From the NCBI GenBank assembly GCA_023374045.1, contig CM041779.1:271036062-271100061 (forward strand): DNA of 64,000 nt, read 5' to 3'. The stretch is from Limonium bicolor. Taxonomy: Eukaryota > Streptophyta > Magnoliopsida > Caryophyllales > Plumbaginaceae. Below, piece by piece: positions 37,206 through 48,216 of the stretch. Numbering within the stretch: the first letter of the stretch is position 1; each line of letters starts with the position of its first letter. The notes beneath the pieces are model-generated. The model was not told the origin of the DNA. It ran no database searches and saw only the letters and a list, made by a program, of their open reading frames with translations. The position numbers and the translations under genes were made by a program.

Positions 37206-38840
37206 TGGATGATATGGATGACCCGATCGGCGAGATTCTGTGTGACGCAGCCTGACCGAAGAAGAAGCAAACACGTGGAGGGAAGGGCCGCACGTCACGG
37301 GCCCGAACTGATGAGGGGGTAGTGGCTTAGACGAGATTATAGTGTCTGATGTGCCAGCTGCAGACACACAGGCTGGACCTTCTGGGTCACAGATCCCAGA
37401 GACCAGGACCGTAAAACCTCGAGGTCCTACAAAAGCTCTGAAGTCAAAAAAGATTGAGTCGAAGCCGCTGTAGTTTAATGAGTATCTACAGCCGACTAGG
37501 GAATGGGCTGGAGACTTCACTACTGAGCTGGGCATCATAGTGCGAGAGTATTGTGATATCAATCTCTCCTGGCCTCAGGTTGACGAAGGATTGAAGAAGC
37601 AGATGTTTGAGATCGTACAGGTAAATAAACAATAGTTGCAGTATTTATTGATACGATTTATAAGTATGCATAACTAACATCCTTTTCATTTATGATGATA
37701 TGCAGAAACGATATCGAATACCTGCAGAAAGCGAGTACTACACCATGGTCAAATCGATGATGCGCAAGAAATTTCCAGATCATAAGCATGATTTGGTCAA
37801 ATGGTTCATCACCAAGAAGCTTAAGCGGCCTGACGGCGACACACGCCAGCCTTGGGAGATCTACACAGCAATAACCCAAGAGAAGTGGCAACAGTTTTAT
37901 GATAAGAAGATGGAGACGAAGGTACATACTAACTCTTAAACAATTAAGTATTGTATATACATACAAATAAGTTTACATATGTATATGTTTTTAATCATCA
38001 TCGTGTTTGTATGTTTACTAGATATTAGGAGTATCGTGAGGCCCAATCAGCGAATGCGAAGAAGAATGAATATCGTCACTTGCTGGGTGCTAAAGGGGTT
38101 AACAGAAGAGTTCCTGAGTGGGTGGCAGAAGGGGAGTTGCCATCGGATATGAGCACTCTGGATGACCACAGAAACGGGGTACATTTTGGAAGCTTTCACG
38201 CACTAAGAAAGACCCAAAAACTGGAGAGCGTCTGTATCCCTTCGAGAAAACGAAGGAAATTGTTGATAAGATGGTAAGTACTTTTGTTTAATCCTAATTT
38301 TTTTTTCAAATTCAGTATTACAATCCTATAATTTATTATAAATCCTCTATGCATTCACTTCTTAAGGTTGAAATGAACGAGCAAGTAACCCAAGGGACTT
38401 GGGCTCCTGATCGACATGATGACCAGCTGTCTCGGGCTAGGAAAGAAAGATCATCCAGGCCGAGCAGTGGGGTTAGGGGGGTTAACATAGGGATAAGAAA
38501 AGTATTTGGAAACCCCGGGTCGAAGAAAGGAAGTAGTAGTCAGGAGAAGATGATCTCTTATGATGAGCATTTACGTGTCATCAATAACATCAAAGATCAG
38601 TGGAAGAATGAGGTCCTTGCTGAAATGCGTCAGGAGACTGGTGCACCCCGGCCATATGCTCCTGCTTCTGATCCTTCTTATGCATATGCTCCTGCTTCTG
38701 ATCCTGCTGGACTGCACACAAGCACCGAGTCTAATGATCCGTATCCTTACGCATATGTACAGGTAAATTTTTATATCTTTAACTGTTTTATTACTTGTCA
38801 TATCGTTTATTACATATTTATCAGTTCAATAATCTACTAA
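37206..38840 (+). pseudogene. CACTA second gene, plant transposase (Ptta/En/Spm) region
   Basis: Starts MDDMDDPIGEILCDAA at 37206 with an early stop. In another frame 37440-37620 reads EYLQPTREWAGDFTTELGII and ends at a donor GTAAATAA. The next exons carry KRYRIPAESEYYTMVKSMMR (37706 on), ANAKKNEYRHLLGAKGVNRR (about 38060) and MNEQVTQGTWAPDRHDDQLS (about 38370), the usual order of the plant transposase Ptta/En/Spm domain. A short repeat YAPASDP occurs twice near 38655-38710. In this family the second product is a DNA-binding or accessory protein. Early stop and frameshifts indicate decay. Confidence 0.75.
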
Positions 38841-38859
38841 TCTGTTTAAATTGTAGGAT

Positions 38860-40534
38860 CCAATAAACTGCAACCTCCTGCTCCCGTACAACAATCAAAA
38901 TATACATGTTGCAGAAGGAAGAGTGTACACATCACGCGCGAATGACGTGATCCATGGCATGCAATTACAGCCGTATCACGGGAGAGTGTCTGTGGACGAA
39001 CCGATTTATACGTGTCCTGATTTAGAACTCCCTGTACCTACGGAGGAGTACAGCACGGTTCGGTCTGCAAAGGGTGCATTTCTTCAATGGCCTGTTCGTC
39101 TGATTCAGAAGTGTGTGAAGGTACGCCCAATACAAACCTTTAATATAGTTATTGTAGTAAATTATAAGTGTGTGGATGTTCAGTTCATGATTAGTAATGT
39201 ATGTCGATTGCAAATAAGCATTAAAGGAGAAATCAAAGTCTCCTGAAAAAAAGAAGTCAAAGATTATATCTTCTGAATACAGAGCATCCAACAATGTCAT
39301 TCCCAAAGAAAACTTGGTGGATGATTCAATATATGCACGCTTGGGGCCAAACATGAAAGTGTTGCATGATATAATCCGTGACTTCCCAGCTGCTAGAGAT
39401 TCTATCCTTCTTAGCTTTGAACCTGACCTTCTTCACTATGAAGAAGTTTTAGAAGTCGACTTGTGGACAACCGACGTGCAGGACATCCTGAAATCTGAAT
39501 GGGTGCCTATCACTATTGTCCACTCATTCATTATGTAAGTATTAGTCTTTTTTGGTAATTAAGTTATAAAGTGATGCCCTGAACAATGTTAATTACTATA
39601 TCTTTTACTTTATGAATAGGTTTTTGAATGAGAAAATGCAAACTTTTTCACTTACCAAGTATGGATTTCTATGTCTGAGAGAACGTCATACACTGCTGTG
39701 ACGTCTGATGCAGACACTTGTAAGGTCTACTTGCAGCGTGCGATTAGTAACAGCATCAGAGCGGAAAAGAAATATCTCCTGCAGCCCTACCATCAAAAGT
39801 AATAACTTGTGTTTATCATTTTAATTCCAATAAATGTTGTACTTGTTGATTTTGACATTATACTGACATGTTAGTGTTTTGGTATTACATAATGCTCATT
39901 GGGTACTACTGGTGTTGTGTTTGGATCGTGCACGTATACTATATCTTGATCCGCTTCGGCACTCATTACCGAATAATATCAAGATAAAGCCACACCTTAG
40001 CCTGTAAGTACATTATAAACCACTTCTTTATGCATTTCTATTCTTTTAATTTAATTTTGTTGTGCATGGATATCCTAATTTTATTAATTTACATTTATGA
40101 CATTTAATGTGCAGTATATATCAAAGTGTTATGATTTCAGAGCTTGGTGTAAGGATAAGAGGTGTATCCCCTAAACTGTAGTGAAGGTACATGCATCACT
40201 TGTTTATCATTGATAGAACAAATGTCTTATGTAATTAATCCTTTTTTTTCTGTGTTTAAGTGTCCACGTCAACCCGGGAGTTCGGAGTGTGGGTATTATG
40301 TCATGAGATATATGCATGACATAATCACCCTTTTGGTGATATGCAAGATCAATTAAAAGAAGTATGTTGAAGTCATATATTTTTTTTTTTTTAATGTATT
40401 TGTTTAATGATTAACTCATTTTGTATTGTTTTGTTTTTCAAAAGGTTTTCCCTAGTGTTGGCGAATACGACAGACAAACGATCAACGCTATGTTGGAGGA
40501 TTGGGCGGAGTTTGTCTGTATGAATTTAGTTTGA
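38860..40534 (+). pseudogene. Ulp1-like cysteine protease region of the CACTA second gene
   Basis: Probable exons: 38870-39120, 39225-39535, about 39620-39800, 39873-40001, about 40114-40190, 40261-40370 and 40445-40534. The Ulp1 triad is visible in order: His in HNAHWVLLVLCLD (about 39895), Asp in LYLDPLRHSLP (about 39945) and Cys in PGSSECGYYVMRYM (about 40275). The ending is MLEDWAEFVCMNLV. Plant CACTA elements often carry such a SUMO-protease-like domain. A one-base shift near 39680 and early stops near 40176 break this copy. Confidence 0.75.
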
Positions 40535-40615
40535 TTTTCACTTTGTTTTTTCGATCGAATTGTTATTTAGAACATTGTTTAGAATTTCATGGCTAGTTAG
40601 ATTGTGAAAGATGAC

Positions 40616-42063
40616 TGATGAGTGTCCAAATGAGCATGTGTTTAAGGGTGTATTTCATATGTTTAATCAACACTTTTCATGCTCATTTCTCCACTCTAGC
40701 TTGTTTTCCTATAGTTTTGTGTTTCATTGGTGTTTTACACTATTTATTTTAAACAGGAGGAGTAACATAGCTAGGTGTAAAGTAGACGAAGAGAGGAACG
40801 CGTGGGCGCAAACGGATCCAAAATCAGTTAAAATGAAGAAGATACAGCGTTTTGAAGTTAGTCTGACTCCAACCGACCTTAGGACCGACCTTGCAAGGTC
40901 GTGTGGGCCGACCTTGCAAGGTCGGTCGAACTTAAAAACGCGCCCAAAAATTGCTACTGACTCCGACCGACCCTAGGACCGACTTGCAAGGTCGGTCGGG
41001 TCGAAAATTAGCCCAGATCTGCGTTTTAAAACGGGGAATTTTGGGGAAAACTTCCCTATTCTTCATTCAGTCGAGTTCCGCCCCAAAAACAGAGAGGAAG
41101 GGAGATTCTAAAGGAGAAAAGAGGAAGAGAAAAGAAGAAGAAAGGAGAGAGAAGAGGAGAGAAGAAGAAGAAGAAGAGAGAAGAAGAAAGACATAAGATA
41201 AGAGAAGCTCACCTCCTTCCAAGCTCCATTAATGGCTACTTCTATCCCTTGCTCTTTTATTTTCTCTCCTATGGCTGTGAAGAATCATTTGTAGCTAGGG
41301 ATTAGGGATTTTGTCCCAAATCCCTAAACTCTATTGTTGAATCTTGAACTTGTGTTTGTGCTTTATTTTAGTCTTTGAGCTTAATGAAGATGATTATTGA
41401 GTGTTTATGACTTCTAAACGTGTTGCTCATGATTTGGGGATTTGTTAAGGGTTTTGCTCAATTTGTCTTCTATGTGTTAAACTGGTTGGTTTGGCCTACC
41501 GATTAGTTGTGCATTATTGTGGATTTATGTCAACATGTGATTCTGAGATAGAAATCTAGACCGTGATGACTGAATCATTGTATTCTAATATTGATGATTT
41601 CGAGATTAGACTACACACTTAACTTAAGGGAATTTGTGCTTAATGCTATCAATTGACTAGGTACTTGGAAGAACCGCCAGGTTCCAACTCCGTTGGTTAG
41701 GATTAGTAGACCTTGATTAGGCTATTAGTCAATTTAGCGTTCCCGTTGTTTAGCCATGAGTTCGAGGGTTGACCATTGGTAGTAAAGGGGAGATGGGTGC
41801 AAATACCCATCCCGAGCTACACCTATCCTAGATAGTTAGTTTAGTGTTTATTGCTTTTCTTTATTTCTCCAATTACAACCTAAAAACCCCAAAACCCCCA
41901 GTTTACATTTATGCACTTTTGTATATATCCTCTTGCTCATTTACTAAGCTTATAATTAGCTAGATAGTTACGAAGTCCCTGTGGATACGACCTTGTTGTA
42001 CTACAATGATTGGGTTCACTGCCCATAGTTAGCAAGATAGTTTCAACACTATTTTGCTCAACA
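40616..42063 (+). repeat. 5' LTR of the nested Athila/Tat-like element
   Basis: Closely matches 45048-46448; the main differences are an extra purine-rich stretch (41110-41190) here and an extra palindrome unit near 45350 in the other copy. Contains palindromes based on CCGACCTTGCAAGGTCGG at about 40886, 40908 and 40975. TSD ATGAC precedes it. Confidence 0.93.
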
Positions 42064-42090
42064 AGTTTTTGGCACCGTTGCCGGGGACTT
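42064..42090 (+). other. Primer-binding region of the Athila/Tat-like element
   Basis: Immediately after the LTR the sequence reads AGTTTTTGGCACCGTTGCCG then GGGACTT, the characteristic site following Athila/Tat LTRs (usually TTTGGCGCCGTTGCCGGGGA, here with one change). Confidence 0.8.
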
Positions 42091-42197
42091 CGGTCCAACT
42101 ATCTGGTTTATTATCTGTTTAGTTTTTGTGCATAATTTTCATTTCCTTTATTTGCCTTTTTGTGTATAAATTTGTTTTTTTTAGGAACCTATCTCTG

Positions 42198-43450
42198 ATG
42201 GATGGTCATGATGATCAAGGAGAGGATTGTTACGGCTACACCTCCGGAGCAACCTACGACCAATACGTTGATTGTCAAGGGTGTGGATCCTTCCATATGT
42301 GCCCTCCTTGTGAGGATCTAATCTCAAGATCGGAGACTCTCATGGAGAGCTGGTTCTTATCTGTCAATCCAAACCCCACTGAACAAGACATCAGTTGATG
42401 GATCAGGTGCCAAGAGAGTGGAGGAGACCAAAAGAGTGCTTATTATTCTGAGATCACGGCAAGGGTAGATTCACCCACTCAGGAGGATCTTAGTGCTAGA
42501 ATGAACACTATCGACATGAACCAGCTTATTACACTAGCTCAAAGGGAGCAACAACCAGAGAGTGAAATGGTCCATGAAGTGGAGCAGCAGACTAAGGAAA
42601 AAGACCTCGACATGAACCAACCGAAGCTCTATGCCAAATTAGTAGAGATGAACGCGATGATTGAAGGTCTACAAAACCTTCCATCGCAACAACCAGAGAG
42701 TGAAATGGTTCATAAAGTGGATCACCTTACTGAGGACTTGAGTTGCTCTCTATCACCTCTACCGTTCGAACCTGAGCAAATGCCATTCAACTATCTGCTT
42801 GAGTTTGAAGACAAGCCATCAGAGGACCGCTTCCACCTTGACTTCATGGAGTCTCCTCCCTCTGAAGTCAACTACTGTTATTTCCCCTCCTTCTCTGTGC
42901 TCCACCCAGAAGATGAGGATGGATACATCCTCAACCTTGAGGAGGAGGAGATTCCGCCTCCCTCCGAGCCATCAGAGAAGAGTGATATAATCAACTTCAA
43001 GGAGCCATGTCCCTTTGAAGTTGATTTTCATCATGGCTCTTCCCATGAGCCTCACCAAGAAGTTGAGGACATTTACATCCTCAATTTGAGGAGGAGGAGG
43101 AGCCATCAAACTTTGATCTTCACCTGGATCAAGCCCTTCCCCACCTATGCATCAATGAAGTAGGGTGGAAACTCAAAGTTTACCCGCTAAGTGTGGAGGC
43201 CACTTTCCCCTTTGATCCCGGACCAGAGATAGAAGACAAAGTCCGCCCCGGAGTTCTCCCTGCACCGCTAAATGAAGTTAAGGATATCTTCATCCTTAAA
43301 TTTGAAGAGGAGGCTCCACCAAAATTTGATCCTCGCACCAAGGATCAACAATCTCAACACTTCCACCTGAAGAAAGATCAGTGGAGCTTGCACTTCTACA
43401 TTCTAAGTGTTGAGGTAACATTTCCTTTTGATCCGGGTTGTTTTCAATGA
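42198..43450 (+). pseudogene. Acidic repeat-containing ORF of the non-autonomous LTR element
   Basis: Starts MDGHDDQGEDCYGYTSGATY just after an acceptor-like TTTTTTAG. One in-frame TGA (42396-42398) splits it; the same frame is open again to 43163. A one-base shift near 43090 moves the continuation to another frame, which ends at 43450. Together these describe about 417 codons. The protein is acidic with internal repeats of roughly 50-60 residues, each with a phrase like DGYILNLEEEE, EDIYILNL or KDIFILKFEEE, separated by proline-rich loops. A possible CXXC pair is at the N-terminus (DCQGCGSFHMCPPC). No gag, protease or polymerase motif is visible and no family is recognised. Confidence 0.5.
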
Positions 43451-45047
43451 TTCATGATGCAGCCCCACCCACCCGTTGAAGCCGACTTCAACGTTCATAT
43501 TCGATCCCGGATGACTTCAATGTGCTATGGTCTAGCCAAAGACCTTAAAGAAGGGCCGCTTATCGGGAGGCAACCCGGATTTCATTTTGTGTCTTGTCTT
43601 TTAAATTTCGTTAGTTTGGATTTTGTATTGTTTTCAATAATGGGCTATTTTGGCATTCTTTGGACTTGCCCTTTTGCGCCCAATTGGTGGCGTTTGTGTT
43701 GTGAATATTTTGGAACCAGGTAAGCCCCTCTGAAAAAGGGATGGAATTATGAACACTTACAAAGGAACCTCTAGCGAAATTTTCCAAGAGGACCTTCATC
43801 TCCAACGATTGAAGGTAGCACCTCAACGACCCCTCCCACTAGCAATTGTGCGGGCACCCTATCTTCCATCCGCATCTTATCAGGGAGTACTCGTTTCACC
43901 CTTTAATATTTGCCCACAACGACTCCACTATTTTTATTTCCTGTTTTTGTTTTCGTTCTCCTTTGGTTTTGTTTTTGCTAACCCTTAACTCCAGTTGTAG
44001 TTTGGTTGCTTCTAGTGTTTTATGTGGGTGCAACTTCCAGTCCACACCGCAATCAAGCTACGCTACTTGAGGCTGAGGCTCAAGTGTGGGGGATTTCTAC
44101 AAACTGATGCAATAGCAATCTCAGGGGAGTACTATTCCTTTTAGTTTTCGTTCTCTATTCTCTAATTTTGAATCTGCAAATCTGGGGATAGCTTCTGTGC
44201 TATACTGTTTGTTTGTGACCCGTGTGATTTTCCTTTTGTCTGCTTCCCGCAAAGGTCTTCTGGAACCTTCCCCGGTTTTGATTGGTGAACAATGGGGACA
44301 TTGTTCAATTTAAGTGTGGGGGAGTGACCTTTTCGGTGAATTGTGTGCTTAAATGCTTAATATTCATGCTTATCTTGTGATTGTCCAAATAAAAAACTTG
44401 GACCCTTGTGTTGTGAGTTGTTCTCATTAAGAACAAATACAATTATGAATTGTGGGATAAATGCTTAAATTTTTCATTTTGATTGCTTTTGAGGAGCATT
44501 TTACATGCGGTGTGGCCAAGTGATCTTGTATGGTTGGATTTTTATTGCTTTGGGGTTCCTTCTGTCTTCTTTCTTAGGGATTGCTAAGGGGTGATTCTTT
44601 GTGAAAATCCTTCAAGGGACTTGTGAGACGCCATTGTTAACCAACAATAAGTTGAGTGTTCTTAAATGCAAAGGCATGATGCCAAAATTTTATCTTCTCA
44701 TCTCTTATGCAAAAGTGAAACAAATGTATAAATCTATTTTTCCTTTTGTTTTCTTCTCAATGCCCATTCTTGAGAGAAGTTGGACATGGTAAAAGCTCTC
44801 CAAGTCATCTAACCTTTAGAACTTTGAAGCACTTCGGATCATACCCTGAAACTCTAGATTTTGTTTTGCCCTAAGCACACCCATGCCACCACTAAGAGAT
44901 GATTCACACTCCTCAAAGGTTTTAATCACTTTTTGCTTCTTCTTTTATCCTACAATTCATGTTAGTGTTTGTTAGTCTTGAGAATTCCTTACTTGCATGG
45001 GTGCTTGGTTTTGCTTGAGGACAAGCAAAAAGTTAAGTGTGGGGGTG
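43451..45047 (+). other. Non-coding 3' interior with three polypurine-like tracts
   Basis: Begins with the GGGAGGCAACCC phrase (43566), then T-rich non-coding sequence. AAGTGTGGGGG occurs at 44082, 44312 and 45035; the last directly precedes the 3' LTR and is the functional polypurine tract. The region corresponds to the long 3' spacer of Athila/Tat elements. No supported ORF. Confidence 0.7.
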
Positions 45048-46448
45048 TGATGAGTGTCCAAATGAGCAGGTGTTTAGGGGTGTATTTCATATGTTTAATC
45101 AACACTTTTCATGCTCATTTCTCCACTCTAGCTTGTTTTCCTCTAATTTTGTGTTTCATTGGTGTTTTACACATTTATTGTTTAAACGAGGAGTAACATA
45201 GCTAGGAGTAAAGTAGACGAAGAGAGGAACGCGTGGGCGCAAACGGATCCAAAATCGGAGTTAGCCTGACTCCGACCAACCTTAGGACCGACCTTGCAAG
45301 GTCGGTTGGTCCAAATTTTGCCCAGATTTGCGTTTTGCAAGCTACTGGAATCGACCGACCTTGCAAGGTCGGTCGAACTTAAAAACGCGCCCGAAAATTG
45401 CTACTGACTCCGACCGACCCTAGGACCGACCTTGCAAGGTCGGTCGGGTCGAAAATTAGCCCAATCTGCGTTTTAAAACGGGGAATTTTGGGGAAAACTT
45501 CCCTATTCTTCATTCAGTCGAGTTCCGCCCCAAAAATAGAGAGGAAGGGAGATTCTAAAGGAGAAAAGAAGGGAGCAGAAGATAAGAGAAGCTCACCTCC
45601 TTCCAAGCTCCATTAATGGCTACTTCTATCCCTTGCTCTTTTATTTTCTCTCCTATGGCTGTGTAGAATCATTTGTAGCTAGGGATTGGGGATTTTGTCC
45701 CAAAATCCTTAAACTCCATTGTTGAATCTTGAACTTGTGTTTGTGCTTTATTTTAGTCTTTGAGCTTAATGAAGATGATTATTGAGTGTTTATGACTTCT
45801 AAACGTGTTGCTCATGATTTGGGGATTTGTTAAGGGTTTTGCTCAATTTGTCTTCTATGTGTTAAACTGGTTGGTTTGGCCTACCGATTAGTTGTGCATT
45901 ATTGTGGATTTATGTCAACATGTGATTCTGAGATAGAAATCTAGACCGTGATGACTGAATCATTGTATTCTAATATTGATGATTTCGAGATTAGACTACA
46001 CTGCAACTTAAGGGGAATTTGTGCTTAATGCTATCAATTGACTAGGTACTTGGAAGAACCGCCAGGTTCCAACTCCGTTGGTTAGGATTAGTAGACCTTG
46101 ATTAGGCTATTAGTCAATTTAGCGTTCCCGTTGTTTAGCCATGAGTTCGAGGGTTGACCATTGGTAGTAAAGGGCAGATGGATGCAAATACTCATCCCGA
46201 GCTACACCTATCCTAGATAGTTAGTTTAGTGTTTATTGTTTTTCTTTATTTCTCCAATTATAACCTAAAAACCCCAAAACCCCCAGTTTACATTTATGCA
46301 CTTTTGTATATATCCTCTTGCTCATTTACTAAGCTTATAATTAGCTAGATAGTTACAAAGTCCCTGTGGATACGACCTTGTTGTACTACAATGATTGGGT
46401 TCACTGCCCATAGTTAGCAAGATAGTTTCAACACTATTTTGCTCAACA
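45048..46448 (+). repeat. 3' LTR of the nested Athila/Tat-like element
   Basis: Matches 40616-42063. Contains palindromes GACCGACCTTGCAAGGTCGG at about 45287, 45353 and 45424 (spacing 66 and 71). Followed by TSD ATGAC. Confidence 0.93.
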
Positions 46449-46494
46449 ATGACCGGTTTGAGTACAATGAATATCTTGGTAGTTGTATATGTAT

Positions 46495-46582
46495 ATGGTC
46501 ATTTGTGACCATTTGAAATGCTTTGTATGGTCATTTGTGACCATTTGAAATGTGTTGTTGGTCATTTGTGACCATTTCATCA
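46495..46582 (+). repeat. 31-33-bp tandem repeat in the CACTA right arm
   Basis: Three copies of TGGTCATTTGTGACCATTTG (46496, 46528, 46559). Each contains the inverted repeat GGTCA-TTTG-TGACC. Confidence 0.85.
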
Positions 46583-46604
46583 TTATTTTGATTTTTTGAC
46601 AATT

Positions 46605-46931
46605 CTCTTACAAAGAGTGATTGACATCCTCTATAATGGTGTCGTTTGGGGACACAGCTTCTCAAGCTTCCAGCAGCTGACAACTTCTCAATTTTTAAAA
46701 TCAGCAGGTTTCCACCAACACCCAAAACCAGCAGCTGACAGCTTTTACAAAATCATCAGCTGACAGCTTCTCAATTTCCCCTCTACTTTTTAAAACACAA
46801 TCCACCAAACACTAAACCAGCAGCTGTCAGCTTCTGTAAAACCATCAGCAGACAGCTTCTCAATTTCCAGCAGCAGGACCCAGCAGCAGCCCCAGCAGCT
46901 CTTACAAAGAGTGATTGACATCCTCTACAAT
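46605..46931. repeat. hAT-MITE-like insert between 33-bp direct repeats
   Basis: A 33-bp segment starting CTCTTACAAAGAGTGATTGA (46605-46637) recurs with one change at 46899-46931. It flanks 261 bp rich in CAGCAGCTGACAGCTTCT and CCACCAAACACTAAACC phrases. The latter resemble termini of hAT-type miniature elements (left side GGTGTCGTTTGGGG), present here in repeated and rearranged form. Non-coding. Confidence 0.5.
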
Positions 46932-47039
46932 ATGATGTAGAGAGATGTTTGGATATATCTGGATGTTGTATCTATATATTTTACAGGTTTGTTGACATAT
47001 GTGGGATTGTAAACTAAAACGAAAAAACAAAAAAAATAG

Positions 47040-47269
47040 ACATTTTCGGCGGTTCCTAGTAAGAACCGCCGAAAATAAGTAAAAAATGGGCAAAATTGCC
47101 CAGTTTTTACCTCATTTTGAGTTGCGAAAGCTGTTATTTTCGGCGGTTTTGTCGTTAGGAACCGCCGAAAATTTTGGAAAGATCTTTTTCGGCGGTTAAT
47201 ATTCGGCGGTTTAAAACCGCCGAAAAATGCCTAAAAGAACCGCCGAAAATGACTCTTTTTCTACTAGTG
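47040..47269 (-). repeat. Right TIR and subterminal repeats of the CACTA element
   Basis: About seven copies of TTTTCGGCGGTT or its complement, ending with TTTTTCTACTAGTG. It mirrors the left end, though spacing and loop sequences differ. Confidence 0.9.
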
Positions 47270-48216
47270 TGAAATCCACCATACACCCACATCGATGCCG
47301 CTTCCTTTTTCTCGACGTCATCGTTGCCCTTCACCGCCGTATCCATGACACCACCCATGTCTCTGCCTGCTTTAAGTACCTCGCATCGACGCCCGTCTCA
47401 AAACGTTAACATCGACGCCTACCTGCAGACACCAATGCTCACTTTGTGAGACATACTTTTATTAATGTTTCTCTATTTTTGTTCTACTACAAGTCTAATT
47501 CTACCGAAAAACTATAAATTAGGGGAGAAACAAATACGTGGACAAGTAAATCTAAACTGCTTAATTAGAACTCAAACTCCCACTCCCGTTTCTTAAAAGA
47601 TGTTAAAAATTTTAAAAGAGTGTGAAGAATTTGAAATAAGATGTAACGATATTGGGATATGAATGTATTTATAGAAGATTTGAAAATGAAAGCCAATATC
47701 GTGAAGTATTTTAAATTTTGACCGCGCCAAAGTGAAAAGTTGACTAAACATACAAGATATAATCCGCAAAATTGTCGGGTGTAGTTATTGTTACACCGAG
47801 GGGAGACGGAAATTTGATAGTAGAAAATTCAGTTCCCGTCCTGCAATGATGGGAGATGGACAGCTGTATTTCTCTGTTTTCCTTCAATAAAGGAAAGCCT
47901 GCCTGCATTCACGGACGTACGGTGGTGTTCCGAACTCAACCACACAAGAAGCAGGACACAACCCACCCTTGTCCAACATAACACAAACACCTACGGCCCC
48001 CACCACTTCCCTTTCCAACCTTTATTGATCAAGCAAGCAACACAGATCTAACTACCACTCCGCTATTCAATTCCCAGTTTGGCCACATCCTACGAGTTCG
48101 AGTCCACTTATTCAGCAGCCCTCCCTGTTTCTTCACTTGTGATTCAGGTCGATCCTCAGAAGGAATACGGAAAAGGGATTAAGGGAAGGGAAACAAAAGA
48201 GGCCAAACTCATCATA
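47270..48216 (+). promoter_or_regulatory. Intergenic region and 5' leader upstream of the Sec14-like gene
   Basis: 47270-47440 is a GC-richer tract (CATCGACGCC phrases) of unknown origin next to the CACTA end. 47450-47900 has no recognised content. From about 47930 the C-rich, CA-rich sequence looks like a plant 5' UTR leading to the ATG at 48217. The frame is open back to 48079 but has no earlier ATG. No clear TATA box was picked. Confidence 0.4.

Larger units (their letters stand above)
40616..46448 (+). mobile_element. Non-autonomous Athila/Tat-like LTR element nested in CACTA
   Basis: Complete 5833-bp element with perfect 5-bp target duplication ATGAC (40611-40615 and 46449-46453). LTRs of 1448 and 1401 bp start TGATGAGTGTCCAAATGAGC and end TTGCTCAACA. 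The downstream TTTTTGGCACCGTTGCCGGG resembles the leader of Athila/Tat elements, and GGGAGGCAACCCGG at 43566 is the phrase usually found just after their gag-pol. Instead of gag-pol the interior holds one acidic ORF (broken once by a stop and once by a shift) and non-coding DNA with three AAGTGTGGGGG tracts. It inserted 81 bp after the CACTA Ulp1 stop codon. Confidence 0.92.
32399..47269 (+). mobile_element. CACTA (En/Spm-type) transposon with a nested LTR element
   Basis: Terminal inverted repeats CACTAGTAGAAAA at 32399 and TTTTTCTACTAGTG ending at 47269. Both ends carry subterminal copies of TTTTCGGCGGTT and its complement. Total length is 14,871 bp, or about 9.0 kb without the nested LTR element at 40616-46448. 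The interior holds a spliced non-coding leader, a decayed tnp2 transposase gene and a second decayed gene with plant-transposase and Ulp1-protease regions. The flanking 3-bp sites (TTG left, TGA right) do not match, so the target duplication has mutated or an end has shifted. Confidence 0.9.

Noticed and set aside
38860..40534. Ulp1 protease as a host gene
   Set aside because: It lies between CACTA ends directly after the transposase genes and shows the organisation of CACTA-carried Ulp1 domains, with disabling mutations.
41097..41196. Lys/Glu/Arg-rich frame
   Set aside because: A purine-rich simple repeat within an LTR; the stretch is absent from the matching 3' LTR.
32396..47272. 3-bp target duplication for the CACTA element
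   Set aside because: The flanks read TTG and TGA, which do not match; no duplication is claimed.
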